A stretch of 64,000 nt of DNA from DASSBG01 sp035699085 (GTDB lineage Bacteria; Pseudomonadota; Gammaproteobacteria; Xanthomonadales; Rhodanobacteraceae): the NCBI GenBank assembly GCA_035699085.1, contig DASSBG010000007.1:1-64000 (forward strand), given 5' to 3'. The notes beneath the pieces were generated by a model. It did not search any database. It worked only from the letters and a program-made list of their open reading frames with translations, and was not told where the DNA came from. Numbering within the stretch: the stretch's first letter is position 1; each line of letters starts with the position of its first letter. Position numbers and translations under genes: made by a program. This document shows positions 16,899-24,754 of this stretch, one piece after another.

Positions 16899-17744
16899 TC
16901 AGAGCGCTTCGCGCATGAACTCGGGGAGCGCCAGCGCGGCGCGGTGGATGTCGGCGTTGTAGTAGCGGGTGGCGAACTGCTTGGTCGCGGCGCCGCGCTC
17001 GCGGAAGGCGCCGAGGTCGGCCTCCTTGCGCGCCATGGTGCAACTCCACCAGCCGGTCGGATAGCAGGGCTGCGGGAACGTCAGGGTGCGGGTGGCGGTG
17101 AAGCCGCTGGCGCGCATCGACTCACGCATTTCCCTGATCAGGCCAAGATGCGCCAGCGGCGATTCCGACTGCTGCACCAGGATGCCGCCGTGACGCAGCG
17201 CCTTGTGGCAACTGGCGTAGAACGCGGGGTCGAACAGGCCCTTGGCCGGACCGACCGGGTCGGTGGAATCGACGATGATCAGATCGGTGGAATCCGGCTC
17301 CAGCGCCGCGACATGGGCGATGCCGTCGCCGAACACCAGCTCCGCGCGCGGATCGCCGTTGCCTTCGCACAGCTCCGGAAAGTATTTTTCGGCCAGCCGG
17401 GTAACCCGCTCGTCGATTTCCACCTGCGCGACATGCTCGACCTCGTCATGGCGCAGCACCTCGCGCAGGGTGCCGCAGTCGCCGCCGCCGACGATCACCA
17501 CGCGCTTCGCCCGTGCGTGGGTGAACAGCGCCGGGTGCGACATCATCTCGTGGTAGAGGAAATTGTCGCGGGCGGTAAGCATCAGGCAGCCGTCGATGAC
17601 CATGACGTTGCCCCAATCGGTGCTGGCGTAGATGTCGATGGTCTGGAAGGGCGTGGTTTCACTGTGCAGCCGGCGCTCGACCCTGAAGCCGATCGAGGAG
17701 CCCGATGCCTGGTGCGCTTCCGTGAACCAATCCGCCTGTGTCAT
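16899..17744 (-). CDS. speE: polyamine aminopropyltransferase (spermidine synthase)
   Basis: Transfers aminopropyl from decarboxylated S-adenosylmethionine to putrescine. The 281-residue protein has DNFLYHEMMSHPAL, VVIVGGGDCGTLREVLRH (cofactor binding), the VDSTDPVGPA catalytic Asp segment and FPQPCYPTGWWS, all close to Xanthomonas SpeE. The ATG at 17744 was chosen because GGAG lies just upstream; an ATG at 17762 is in frame but only 12 bases from the -10. It is divergent from speA, the first enzyme of the same pathway. Confidence 0.93.
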   Translation of the reverse strand: MTQADWFTEAHQASGSSIGFRVERRLHSETTPFQTIDIYASTDWGNVMVIDGCLMLTARDNFLYHEMMSHPALFTHARAKRVVIVGGGDCGTLREVLRHDEVEHVAQVEIDERVTRLAEKYFPELCEGNGDPRAELVFGDGIAHVAALEPDSTDLIIVDSTDPVGPAKGLFDPAFYASCHKALRHGGILVQQSESPLAHLGLIREMRESMRASGFTATRTLTFPQPCYPTGWWSCTMARKEADLGAFRERGAATKQFATRYYNADIHRAALALPEFMREAL

Positions 17745-17839
17745 CGACTCCGCTTCCGTCATCCTCGGGCGCTCATTGTAGCGGCTCGCCGCGGCCGCGG
17801 TTCATCGCTGGCCCGCGGCGGCACCGCTACAATGCGCGA
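17745..17839. promoter_or_regulatory. divergent speE/speA promoter region
   Basis: The 95-bp interval has a TACAAT -10 on each strand in a near-identical CCGCTACAATG context: minus strand 17775-17780 for speE and plus strand 17828-17833 for speA. Neither has a convincing -35. The plus-strand -10 ends six bases before the speA ATG, so the mRNA is predicted to begin at or next to the start codon. Confidence 0.55.
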
Positions 17840-19729
17840 ATGACCGCCGACTGGACCCTCGACGACGCCCGCCGCACCTACGCCTTGCGCGGCTGGAGCG
17901 AGGGCTACGTCGACGTTGATGCCGCCGGCCGCGCCACCATGCGCCCCCGCGGAGCCGACGGCCCGGCGCTGGCGCTTGACGAAATCCTCACCCGCGCCAG
18001 GGCGGAAGGCCTGCGCCTGCCGCTGCTGCTGCGCTTTCCCGACATCCTCGCCGACCGCCTGCGGCGATTGCAGGCGTCCTTCGCCACGGCGATCGGCGAC
18101 CACGGCTACGCCGGCGGCTACAGCGCGATCTTCCCGGTCAAGGTCAACCAGCAGCGCGGGGTTGTCAGCGAACTGGTGGCCGCCGGCCGCGAAGGCTTCG
18201 GCCTGGAGGCCGGCTCCAAGGCCGAGCTGATGGCGGTGCTGGCGCTGGCGCGTCCGGGCAGCATCGTGATCTGCAACGGCTACAAGGACCGCGAGTACGT
18301 GCGCCTGGCGCTGATCGGGCGCAAGCTCGGCCTGCGCGTGCACATCGTGATCGAGAAGCTGTCGGAGCTCGACAGCGTCTGCGCCGAGGCCCGCATGCTG
18401 GCGGTGGAACCGCTGCTGGGCGTGCGCGTGCGGCTGGCCTCGATCGGCGCCGGCAAGTGGCAGAACACCGGCGGCGACAAGGGCAAGTTCGGGCTCTCGC
18501 CGCAGCAGGTGCTGGAGCTGGTCGCGCGGCTGGACGCGGCCGGGCTCAAGCACACGCTGAAGCTGCAGCACTTCCACATGGGCTCGCAGATCTCCAACGT
18601 CCGCGACATCGCCAACGGCATGCGCGAGGCGGTGCGCTACTTCGTCGAGCTGCGGCGCGTGGGCGTGGACCTGCAGATCGTCGATGTCGGCGGCGGGTTG
18701 GGTGTCGATTACGACGGCACCGGCTCGCGCGGCAGCAACTCGATCAACTACAGCATCGAGCAGTACGCCGCCAGCATCGTGCAGCCGCTGGCCGAGGCGG
18801 TCGCGGCGGAGGGCCTGCCGGCGCCGCACATCCTCACCGAGGCGGGCCGCGCCATGACCGCCCACCACGCGGTGCTCGCCATCAACGTCAGCGAGGTGGA
18901 GGCGGTGCCGGAGGGTGCGGTACCGCCCGCGGCGGACGGCGAGCCCGCGGTGCTGCGCCACCTGCGCGAGATTCACGCCACGCTCGGCCAGCGGCCGACG
19001 CTGGAGCTCTACCACGAGGCGCAGTACCGGCTGGCCGAGGGCCAGTCGCTGTTCGCGCTGGGCCAGCTCGACCTGGCGCAGCGCGCGCAGCTCGACCAGC
19101 TTTACTACGCGATCGTCGGCGAAGTACGCGTCCGGCTGCGGCGCGGCGAGCGCGCACACCGGCAGGCGCTGGACGAGCTGGACGAGAAGCTGGTCGACAA
19201 GTACTTCGGCAACTTTTCGGTATTCGAATCGGTGCCCGATGTCTGGGCGATCGACCAGGTGTTCCCGATCGTGCCGCTGACCCGCCTCGACGAGCGCCCG
19301 CAGCGGCGGGGCGTGCTGGTGGACCTGACCTGCGACTCCGACGGCCGCGTCGACCTCTACGTCGACAGCGAAGGGCTGGACGTGAGCCTGCCGCTGCACG
19401 CGCCGCGACGGGGCGAAAGCTACCGGCTTGGCATATTCATGGTCGGCGCCTACCAGGAGACGCTGGGCGACATCCACAACCTGTTTGGCGACACCGATGC
19501 AGTCAACGTCCGCCTGGCCGGCGATGGCTATGAGCTGGCCCACGCGCGCCGCGGCGACAGCGCCGCGTTGATGCTTGACTACGTCGGCTACGACCTCGAT
19601 GCGTTGCGGGCCGCGTGGCGCCAGCGGATGGACGAGGCCGGGCTCGATGCAGCGACGGCGGCGCGCATGGCCGCAGCGCTGGATGCCGGGCTCGCGGCCT
19701 ACACCTACCTTGAGGAGCCGCAGGCGTGA
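17840..19729 (+). CDS. speA: biosynthetic arginine decarboxylase
   Basis: Makes agmatine from arginine, the entry to putrescine and spermidine. The 629-residue PLP enzyme has the lysine-bearing motif FPVKVNQQ (Lys101), GDKGKFGLSP, FHMGSQISN and the phosphate-binding VDVGGGLGVDYDGT. The length matches the family. The ATG at 17840 was chosen because the conserved DWTLDDARRTYALRGWSEGY starts there. The -10 sits six bases upstream, suggesting a leaderless transcript. The next gene overlaps the stop as GTGA. Confidence 0.95.
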   Translation: MTADWTLDDARRTYALRGWSEGYVDVDAAGRATMRPRGADGPALALDEILTRARAEGLRLPLLLRFPDILADRLRRLQASFATAIGDHGYAGGYSAIFPVKVNQQRGVVSELVAAGREGFGLEAGSKAELMAVLALARPGSIVICNGYKDREYVRLALIGRKLGLRVHIVIEKLSELDSVCAEARMLAVEPLLGVRVRLASIGAGKWQNTGGDKGKFGLSPQQVLELVARLDAAGLKHTLKLQHFHMGSQISNVRDIANGMREAVRYFVELRRVGVDLQIVDVGGGLGVDYDGTGSRGSNSINYSIEQYAASIVQPLAEAVAAEGLPAPHILTEAGRAMTAHHAVLAINVSEVEAVPEGAVPPAADGEPAVLRHLREIHATLGQRPTLELYHEAQYRLAEGQSLFALGQLDLAQRAQLDQLYYAIVGEVRVRLRRGERAHRQALDELDEKLVDKYFGNFSVFESVPDVWAIDQVFPIVPLTRLDERPQRRGVLVDLTCDSDGRVDLYVDSEGLDVSLPLHAPRRGESYRLGIFMVGAYQETLGDIHNLFGDTDAVNVRLAGDGYELAHARRGDSAALMLDYVGYDLDALRAAWRQRMDEAGLDAATAARMAAALDAGLAAYTYLEEPQA

Positions 19730-20847
19730 ACCGGGGCGCGCGCCGACAACGACGCGCCGCCTGGATTGCCCGCCTGCCTGCCTGTGCGCTGCCGCTGCTG
19801 ATCGCCACGGCCGCCGCTGCCACCGCGGCTCCGGCCGCACCCGCCGTATTGGCCAGCGCGCCGGCCGCACCCGCCGCATCGGCCAGCGCGCCGGCCGCCC
19901 AGCGGCCCTCGCAGCGCCAGCGGCTGGCGGCGGTCAACCAGTACCAGCACGACCTGGTCAGCGTGCTGGTGCTGCGTGCGGATGCCCGCCACCTGCTGGG
20001 CGCGGCGCTGCTGGCGAGGCCCCTGCGCGGCCAGCCGGACCGCCTCGGTTACCACGCCCTGCTGCAGCGCGCCGTCGAGGCCGACGACGCAGGCCCGGCC
20101 GTGCGCTGGGCACAGCTGGCCGACTGCGATACCGCCGCCGGCAACTGCCCAAACGACGAGGCGCTTGCCGCACTGTTGGCGACTGACGCCGACAACGCGG
20201 CGCCCTGGCTGCTGAAGCTGGCCTTGGCGGTGGTTGCAGGCGACGACGCCGCGGCCGAAGACGCGCTGGCCAAGGCCGCCGCAGCCAGCCGCTACGACGA
20301 CTACGCCGGCCCGATCCACGCGGCGCTGGTGGCCGCCGCCACCGCCCTGCCGGTGCCGGCGCCGGTGGTGCGGGAGTACGCCGCTGGCGGCCCGGCGGGT
20401 GCGCCGGCGGTGCAGGCCTTCTTGGTTTTCGGCGCGGGCAGCGTTGCGCCAAGGCCGAACCTGCTGCCCGCGGTGCAGCGCTGCGATCCCGGCCAGGGCG
20501 CTGAACTCGATGCCAGCCGGCGCCGCGCCTGCCACCGGCTGGCCCGGCTGCTGACCTGGGGCAGCAGCGCCCAGGCGCGAGCTGCCGGCCTGCACCTGCA
20601 GGCAGCGCTGGCCGACGACGAGGCTGCGCGGCACGCGGCCGAGGCGGCCCAGCACAACCTGGAATGGCAGTATCGCCAATTCAGTCGGCTGCGCCTGCGC
20701 GCCATGCACCACGACGCGCTGGCCACCGAACTGCTGAAACTCGCGCGCAGCGGCGGCACCGCCATGAGCATGATGCTGGCCCTGCTGCAGCAACGCGACA
20801 TTCCGCTGCAAGCGCCCGCTGCGGCGGCCAGCGCAGGCCCGCCGTGA
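19726..20847 (+). CDS. secreted Ala-rich protein, unknown
   Basis: A 373-residue protein starting at a GTG that overlaps the speA stop (GTGA), so it is probably co-translated with speA. It has a long basic N-terminus and a signal peptide (about 15-35). Next come two tandem copies of a 30-bp unit (19831-19860 and 19861-19890, two mismatches) encoding PAAPAxxASA. The rest is helical and Ala/Leu-rich, compatible with TPR-like repeats, and contains three cysteines in the first two thirds. I recognise no family; it looks like a lineage-specific envelope protein. Confidence 0.7.
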   Translation: MNRGARRQRRAAWIARLPACALPLLIATAAAATAAPAAPAVLASAPAAPAASASAPAAQRPSQRQRLAAVNQYQHDLVSVLVLRADARHLLGAALLARPLRGQPDRLGYHALLQRAVEADDAGPAVRWAQLADCDTAAGNCPNDEALAALLATDADNAAPWLLKLALAVVAGDDAAAEDALAKAAAASRYDDYAGPIHAALVAAATALPVPAPVVREYAAGGPAGAPAVQAFLVFGAGSVAPRPNLLPAVQRCDPGQGAELDASRRRACHRLARLLTWGSSAQARAAGLHLQAALADDEAARHAAEAAQHNLEWQYRQFSRLRLRAMHHDALATELLKLARSGGTAMSMMLALLQQRDIPLQAPAAAASAGPP

Positions 20848-20907
20848 GCGCCGCGGCGGTGGTGTAATCTGGCACCGACGCCGGTTCGGCAGACACGGGA
20901 GCGTGAC

Positions 20908-21540
20908 ATGCGCAGTATCCTGGTGGCGAGCAGCAAGGGCGGATGCGGCAAGACGACGGTGGCGACCAACCTTGCCGCGCAACTGGCCCAGCGGGGCCGC
21001 AACGTGGTGATGATCGACGCCGACCCGCAGGGTTCGGCCATGCACTGGTGCGCGGTGCGTCCCGAGGGCGTGCCCGGCGTGCTCGGCATGCATGCCGGCC
21101 GCAATGCGCTGGAGCGTGTGCCCGGCGATGCCGACTGGCTGATCATCGACAGCCCCGCCGGCAGCAGCGTCGAACAGCTGCAGCGCTGGCTGGCGCAGGT
21201 CGACGCCGTGGTCGTGCCGGTGCTGCCCTCGGGCTTCGACCTGCGCGCCACGCGGCCCTTCGTCGAGGCGCTTGCGAAGCACCCGCGGGTGCGCCGCGGC
21301 AAGCTGGCGGTGGCGCTGGTCGCCAACCGCATGAAACCGTGGACGCTGGCCAGCCAGGACGCCCTTGTCGAGCTGGACGAACTGGGCCTGCCACTGCTCG
21401 GCCAGCTGCGGGACAGCCAGGCCTACGTACTGTTGTCGGCGCTTGGCAAGGGAATCTTCGACTACCAGTCCGAGCGTGTGCGCGAGCACCAGCAGGACTG
21501 GACCCGGCTGCTGCGCTGGCTGCAACGCACCAGCCACTGA
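20908..21540 (+). CDS. ParA/MinD-type P-loop ATPase
   Basis: A 210-residue ATPase with the deviant Walker A KGGCGKTT (residues 10-17), IDADPQGSAMHW (Walker A', switch I) and DWLIIDSPAG (Walker B). ParA-like proteins of this short type position plasmids, protein clusters or flagellar and pilus machinery. No parB-like partner is adjacent, so it is an orphan ParA by context. It precedes sixA by 25 bp and the two may be co-transcribed. Confidence 0.88.
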   Translation: MRSILVASSKGGCGKTTVATNLAAQLAQRGRNVVMIDADPQGSAMHWCAVRPEGVPGVLGMHAGRNALERVPGDADWLIIDSPAGSSVEQLQRWLAQVDAVVVPVLPSGFDLRATRPFVEALAKHPRVRRGKLAVALVANRMKPWTLASQDALVELDELGLPLLGQLRDSQAYVLLSALGKGIFDYQSERVREHQQDWTRLLRWLQRTSH

Positions 21541-21565
21541 GCGGCAACCATCCCAAGGAGTGTCC

Positions 21566-22036
21566 ATGCACGACCTGATCCTGCTGCGCCACGCCGAAGC
21601 CGAGCCGGTCCTGCCCGGGCATGACGATCGCGACCGCCCCCTCAGCAACCACGGCGAGGACGAGGCACGCGCCGCCGGCCGTTGGCTCGCCCAACAGGGC
21701 GCGCGGCCGGACCGCGTGCTGTGTTCGCCTGTCGCGCGCACGCGGCGCACGGCGGAACTGGCGCTGGCGGAGCTCGGCGGCGGCGAGCTCAGCGACGAAG
21801 CCGGCATCTACGACGCCACCGCCGGCGAACTGCTGGCCCTGCTGGACGGCAACGCGACACTGGGCCAGGTGCTGCTGGTCGGCCACAACCCCGGTGTCGA
21901 GCGCCTGCTGGCGCTGCTGGTCAGCGGCCAGTCCGGCAGCTTCCGCGGCGTGCCGCCGGCGGCCGCCGCGTGGATCCGCCTGGACGGCCCGCTGGAACCC
22001 GGCGCCGGCCAGCTGATCGCTTTCCACTCGCCGTGA
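21566..22036 (+). CDS. sixA: SixA-type histidine phosphatase
   Basis: A 156-residue histidine-phosphatase-superfamily protein with the catalytic RHA motif at the start (LILLRHAEAEP), CSPVARTRRTAE and a second catalytic His in LVGHNPGVERL. SixA dephosphorylates phosphohistidine carrier domains (ArcB; NPr in E. coli). The ATG at 21566 has AAGGAG seven bases upstream; longer readings would overlap parA. The substrate here is unknown. Confidence 0.88.
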   Translation: MHDLILLRHAEAEPVLPGHDDRDRPLSNHGEDEARAAGRWLAQQGARPDRVLCSPVARTRRTAELALAELGGGELSDEAGIYDATAGELLALLDGNATLGQVLLVGHNPGVERLLALLVSGQSGSFRGVPPAAAAWIRLDGPLEPGAGQLIAFHSP

Positions 22037-22060
22037 GGCCGCCGACGCGCGGTCGCGCCC

Positions 22061-22086
22061 GCCGGCCCCGCCGCGGCGGGGCCGGC
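22061..22086. repeat. 26-bp perfect palindrome
   Basis: Between sixA and the phospholipase gene lies a perfect 26-bp palindrome built of G and C only: the half-site GCCGGCCCCGCCG followed at once by its reverse complement. There is no T-run. It could fold as a stem in the mRNA or be a protein-binding site 15 bp before the downstream start codon. Confidence 0.6.
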
Positions 22087-22100
22087 CCCGGCACGCCGGC

Positions 22101-23930
22101 ATGAGCCGCGACTGGCGCTGGTCGGCACGCATCGCGGTGGCGCTGCTGCTGGCCGCCGCGCTTGGCGGCTGCGCGGTGTCGCGGCAGAACGTGCGCCGTG
22201 CAAGCGCCGACCTGCGCGCCTCGATCGACCACCGGCTGGACTGCCGCGCAGCCGACCACTGCGCCATCACCTCGCCGCTGCTGGACCTTGGCGCCCGCGC
22301 GCGCGCGCAGTCGCAGCCGAACGCGCCGGTGAACTACGCGGTGCTGCTCGACCATGGCGAGCAATCGCTGATCGCGCGGCTGAACCTGATCCGCGCCGCC
22401 CACCATTCGATCGACATCCAGACCTACATCTGGGGCAACGACGACGCCGGCAAGCTGGTGATCGACGAGCTGGTGCGGGCGGCCCGGCGCGGCGTGAAGG
22501 TCCGCGTGCTGGCGGACCAGCTCGGCTCCTTCGACAGCATCGAGCAACTGGCTGCGCTGGCCCGGACGCACGTCAACTTCACTCTGAGGCTGTACAACCC
22601 GACGCTGCACGACGCGGAGACCCAGCCGCTGGAGTACGTCACCAGCGCCGTGTGCTGTTTCTTCCAGCTCAACCAGCGCATGCACAACAAGCTGCTGCTG
22701 GTCGACGACCTGGTCGGCATCACCGGCGGACGCAACTACGAGAACCGCTATTTCGACTGGGACGAGGGCTTCGATTTCCGCGACCGCGATGTACTGGTCG
22801 CCGGGCCGGTGGCCGACGCCATGGCCAGGAGCTTCGAGACCTTCTGGGGGCACCCGCGCAGCGCACGCCTCGTCGAGCTGCGGGACGTCAACAGCAGGCT
22901 GCGCGCCGACGGCCCGGGCGCACCCGGCTGGCGACCGCCGAGCTACGACGACGACCCCAGGGTCGAGATCGCACTGGCATCCGCGCTGACCCGGGACTAC
23001 GTGCAGCGAACCTTCGCCAACCGCGCCTACACGCTCGGCGAGGTGTCGTACTTCGCCGACCTGCCTGGCAAGACCAGGGCGCCGCAACGGCGGATCGACC
23101 ACCAGCTCACCGCCCACCTGATGGGGTTGATCGCCAATACCCGCCACGAGCTGGTATTGCAGACGCCCTATCTTATCCTCAGCAAGAAGGCACAGCACCT
23201 GTTCCGCCGCTTGCACAGGCAGCGGCCCAGGCTGCGCATCACCGTGTCGACCAACTCGCTTGCCTCGACCGACGCCTTCGCCGTCTACGCGCTCTATCAC
23301 AAGTACCAGCGCCGCTACCTGGTCGCCTTCGGCTTTGATCTTTACGAAATGAAGCCGCATCCGGCGGAGGCGCCCTGGCTGGTGGCGCATTTCGACAAGC
23401 TGTCGGGCATCGGCGGGGCGCGCGGCTCCAGCGACCGTGACGACCAGGTGCCCCTGAGCACCCGCGGCGTGCGCATCAGCATGCACGCAAAGTCGATGGT
23501 GGTCGACGGCGAGTACGTGATGATCGGTTCGCACAACTTCGACCCGCGCTCGGACCACTACAACACCGAGTCCGGCATCATCGTGCGCAACCGCAAGTTC
23601 GCCGCCGCGGTGCGCGAATCGATCCTGCGCGACACGCTGCCCGGCAATGCCTGGGTGATCGCGCGGCGCGAGGCCGATTCGTGGTTCGGCCGGCTCAACC
23701 GGCAGATTGCCGAGCTGTCCGCCAAGCTTCCGATCTTCGACTTCTGGCCGATCCGCTACGCCACCAGCTATCAGCTCAAGCCAGGCTACGCGCCCGTGCC
23801 GCCGGACGACCCGCGATTCTTCACGCATTACGAGGCGGTGGGCGAGTTCCCGGAGGTGGCGCTGCCGCTGAAGCTGATCTACGCACGCATCATCACGGCC
23901 TTCGGCGCCGGCATCAGCGGCTTCCTCTGA
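22101..23930 (+). CDS. phospholipase D-family lipoprotein (cardiolipin synthase-like)
   Basis: A 609-residue protein with a lipobox (LAAALGGCAVS) giving a lipid-anchored N-terminus. Both HKD motifs are intact: HNKLLLVDD near residue 195 and HAKSMVVDGEYVMIGSHN near residue 462, each followed by the usual GGRN/SHN segment. Such two-HKD proteins (ClsC/YmdC-like) move phosphatidyl groups or hydrolyse phospholipids at the membrane. The lipid anchor and the 130-residue C-terminal extension are typical of Xanthomonadales homologues. The substrate is not readable from the sequence. Confidence 0.88.
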   Translation: MSRDWRWSARIAVALLLAAALGGCAVSRQNVRRASADLRASIDHRLDCRAADHCAITSPLLDLGARARAQSQPNAPVNYAVLLDHGEQSLIARLNLIRAAHHSIDIQTYIWGNDDAGKLVIDELVRAARRGVKVRVLADQLGSFDSIEQLAALARTHVNFTLRLYNPTLHDAETQPLEYVTSAVCCFFQLNQRMHNKLLLVDDLVGITGGRNYENRYFDWDEGFDFRDRDVLVAGPVADAMARSFETFWGHPRSARLVELRDVNSRLRADGPGAPGWRPPSYDDDPRVEIALASALTRDYVQRTFANRAYTLGEVSYFADLPGKTRAPQRRIDHQLTAHLMGLIANTRHELVLQTPYLILSKKAQHLFRRLHRQRPRLRITVSTNSLASTDAFAVYALYHKYQRRYLVAFGFDLYEMKPHPAEAPWLVAHFDKLSGIGGARGSSDRDDQVPLSTRGVRISMHAKSMVVDGEYVMIGSHNFDPRSDHYNTESGIIVRNRKFAAAVRESILRDTLPGNAWVIARREADSWFGRLNRQIAELSAKLPIFDFWPIRYATSYQLKPGYAPVPPDDPRFFTHYEAVGEFPEVALPLKLIYARIITAFGAGISGFL

Positions 23931-24033
23931 CGGTGCGGGCATCGGCGAGGGGCAGGGCGGCGCCGGGTAATTGACGGCCAAGCGCGCCGCCAAGTACGCT
24001 GCGTTCCTCACCGCTCCGTTTGGGGATCGACGC

Positions 24034-24606
24034 ATGTCTCTCGATATCAACATTACCCTCAGCGACGCCGACCTGGCGCATTTCATCGACGGCATGCAGA
24101 AGGCGGCAGACAAGGCCAGGGACATGACGCCGCAGCAGATAACCGACGGCGCGCGCCGGCTGTTGCCGAAGGAAGGCCAGGCCAAGCTTCCCGACTTCAT
24201 CGCCCAGCGGCTGGACAAGCTGGACACGCTGATCCAGATGGCCGAGGACCAGGGTTTCGCCCTGCCGCAGGAATACCTCGACCGGGTGCTGGCGGCGCTG
24301 ACGTATTTCGCCGACCCCGACGACATCATCACCGACGCGGTGCCGGTGCTCGGCTATCTCGACGACGCGATCATGATCGAGCTGTGCCAGCGCGAACTCC
24401 GCAACGAGCTGGAAGCCTACGAGGACTTCAGCGACTGGCGCGACTGCGAGGCGCGGGCGCGTGGCGTCGATCCCGGTACGCTGAAGACCGACCGTGTGGA
24501 GTGGGCGGAGGGCCGCCGGCAGGAGGCGATCGCGCTGATCCGCTCGCGGCACAAGAGCGCGTACGCCGGCGGCGACTGGTCGCCCGTCCTCTTCCGGGTG
24601 CACTGA
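24034..24606 (+). CDS. DUF1232 (YkvA-like) protein
   Basis: A 190-residue protein whose middle (about 85-120, LAALTYFADPDDIITDAVPVLGYLDDA) is the DUF1232 signature, with helices on either side. The function is unknown; some members are membrane-associated, but this one has no clear transmembrane helix. The ATG at 24034 has a weak GGGGATCG site. The gene stands alone, with a GTAG-type repeat behind it. Confidence 0.8.
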   Translation: MSLDINITLSDADLAHFIDGMQKAADKARDMTPQQITDGARRLLPKEGQAKLPDFIAQRLDKLDTLIQMAEDQGFALPQEYLDRVLAALTYFADPDDIITDAVPVLGYLDDAIMIELCQRELRNELEAYEDFSDWRDCEARARGVDPGTLKTDRVEWAEGRRQEAIALIRSRHKSAYAGGDWSPVLFRVH

Positions 24607-24642
24607 CCGGCTGCGTGACGCCGGCGGCGCCGGCGACGCGGC

Positions 24643-24700
24643 GTCGGGTTACGCGCGTCCGGTGCCGGGTTACGCGCCTTCGGCGCCAACCCGACCTACC
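24643..24700. repeat. GTAG-type REP palindrome
   Basis: Read on the minus strand, GGTAGGTCGGGTTGGCGCC is followed by a GAA loop and GGCGCGTAACCCGGC, giving an imperfect stem with GTAG at its base. A half-copy (GTCGGGTTACGCGCG) sits at 24643-24657. It resembles the GTAG-class REP elements known in Stenotrophomonas and relatives. Confidence 0.6.
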
Positions 24701-24707
24701 GGGTTCC

Positions 24708-24754
24708 GCGCTCCCTGCTTCCCGCTCCCTGCTTCCCGCTCCCTGCTCCCGCTC
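24708..24754 (-). repeat. GGGAGCR heptamer array after the thiolase gene
   Basis: On the minus strand, directly after the thiolase stop, about six 7-bp units of the forms GGGAGCG, GGGAGCA and GGAAGCA run head to tail up to the REP element. Confidence 0.8.
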
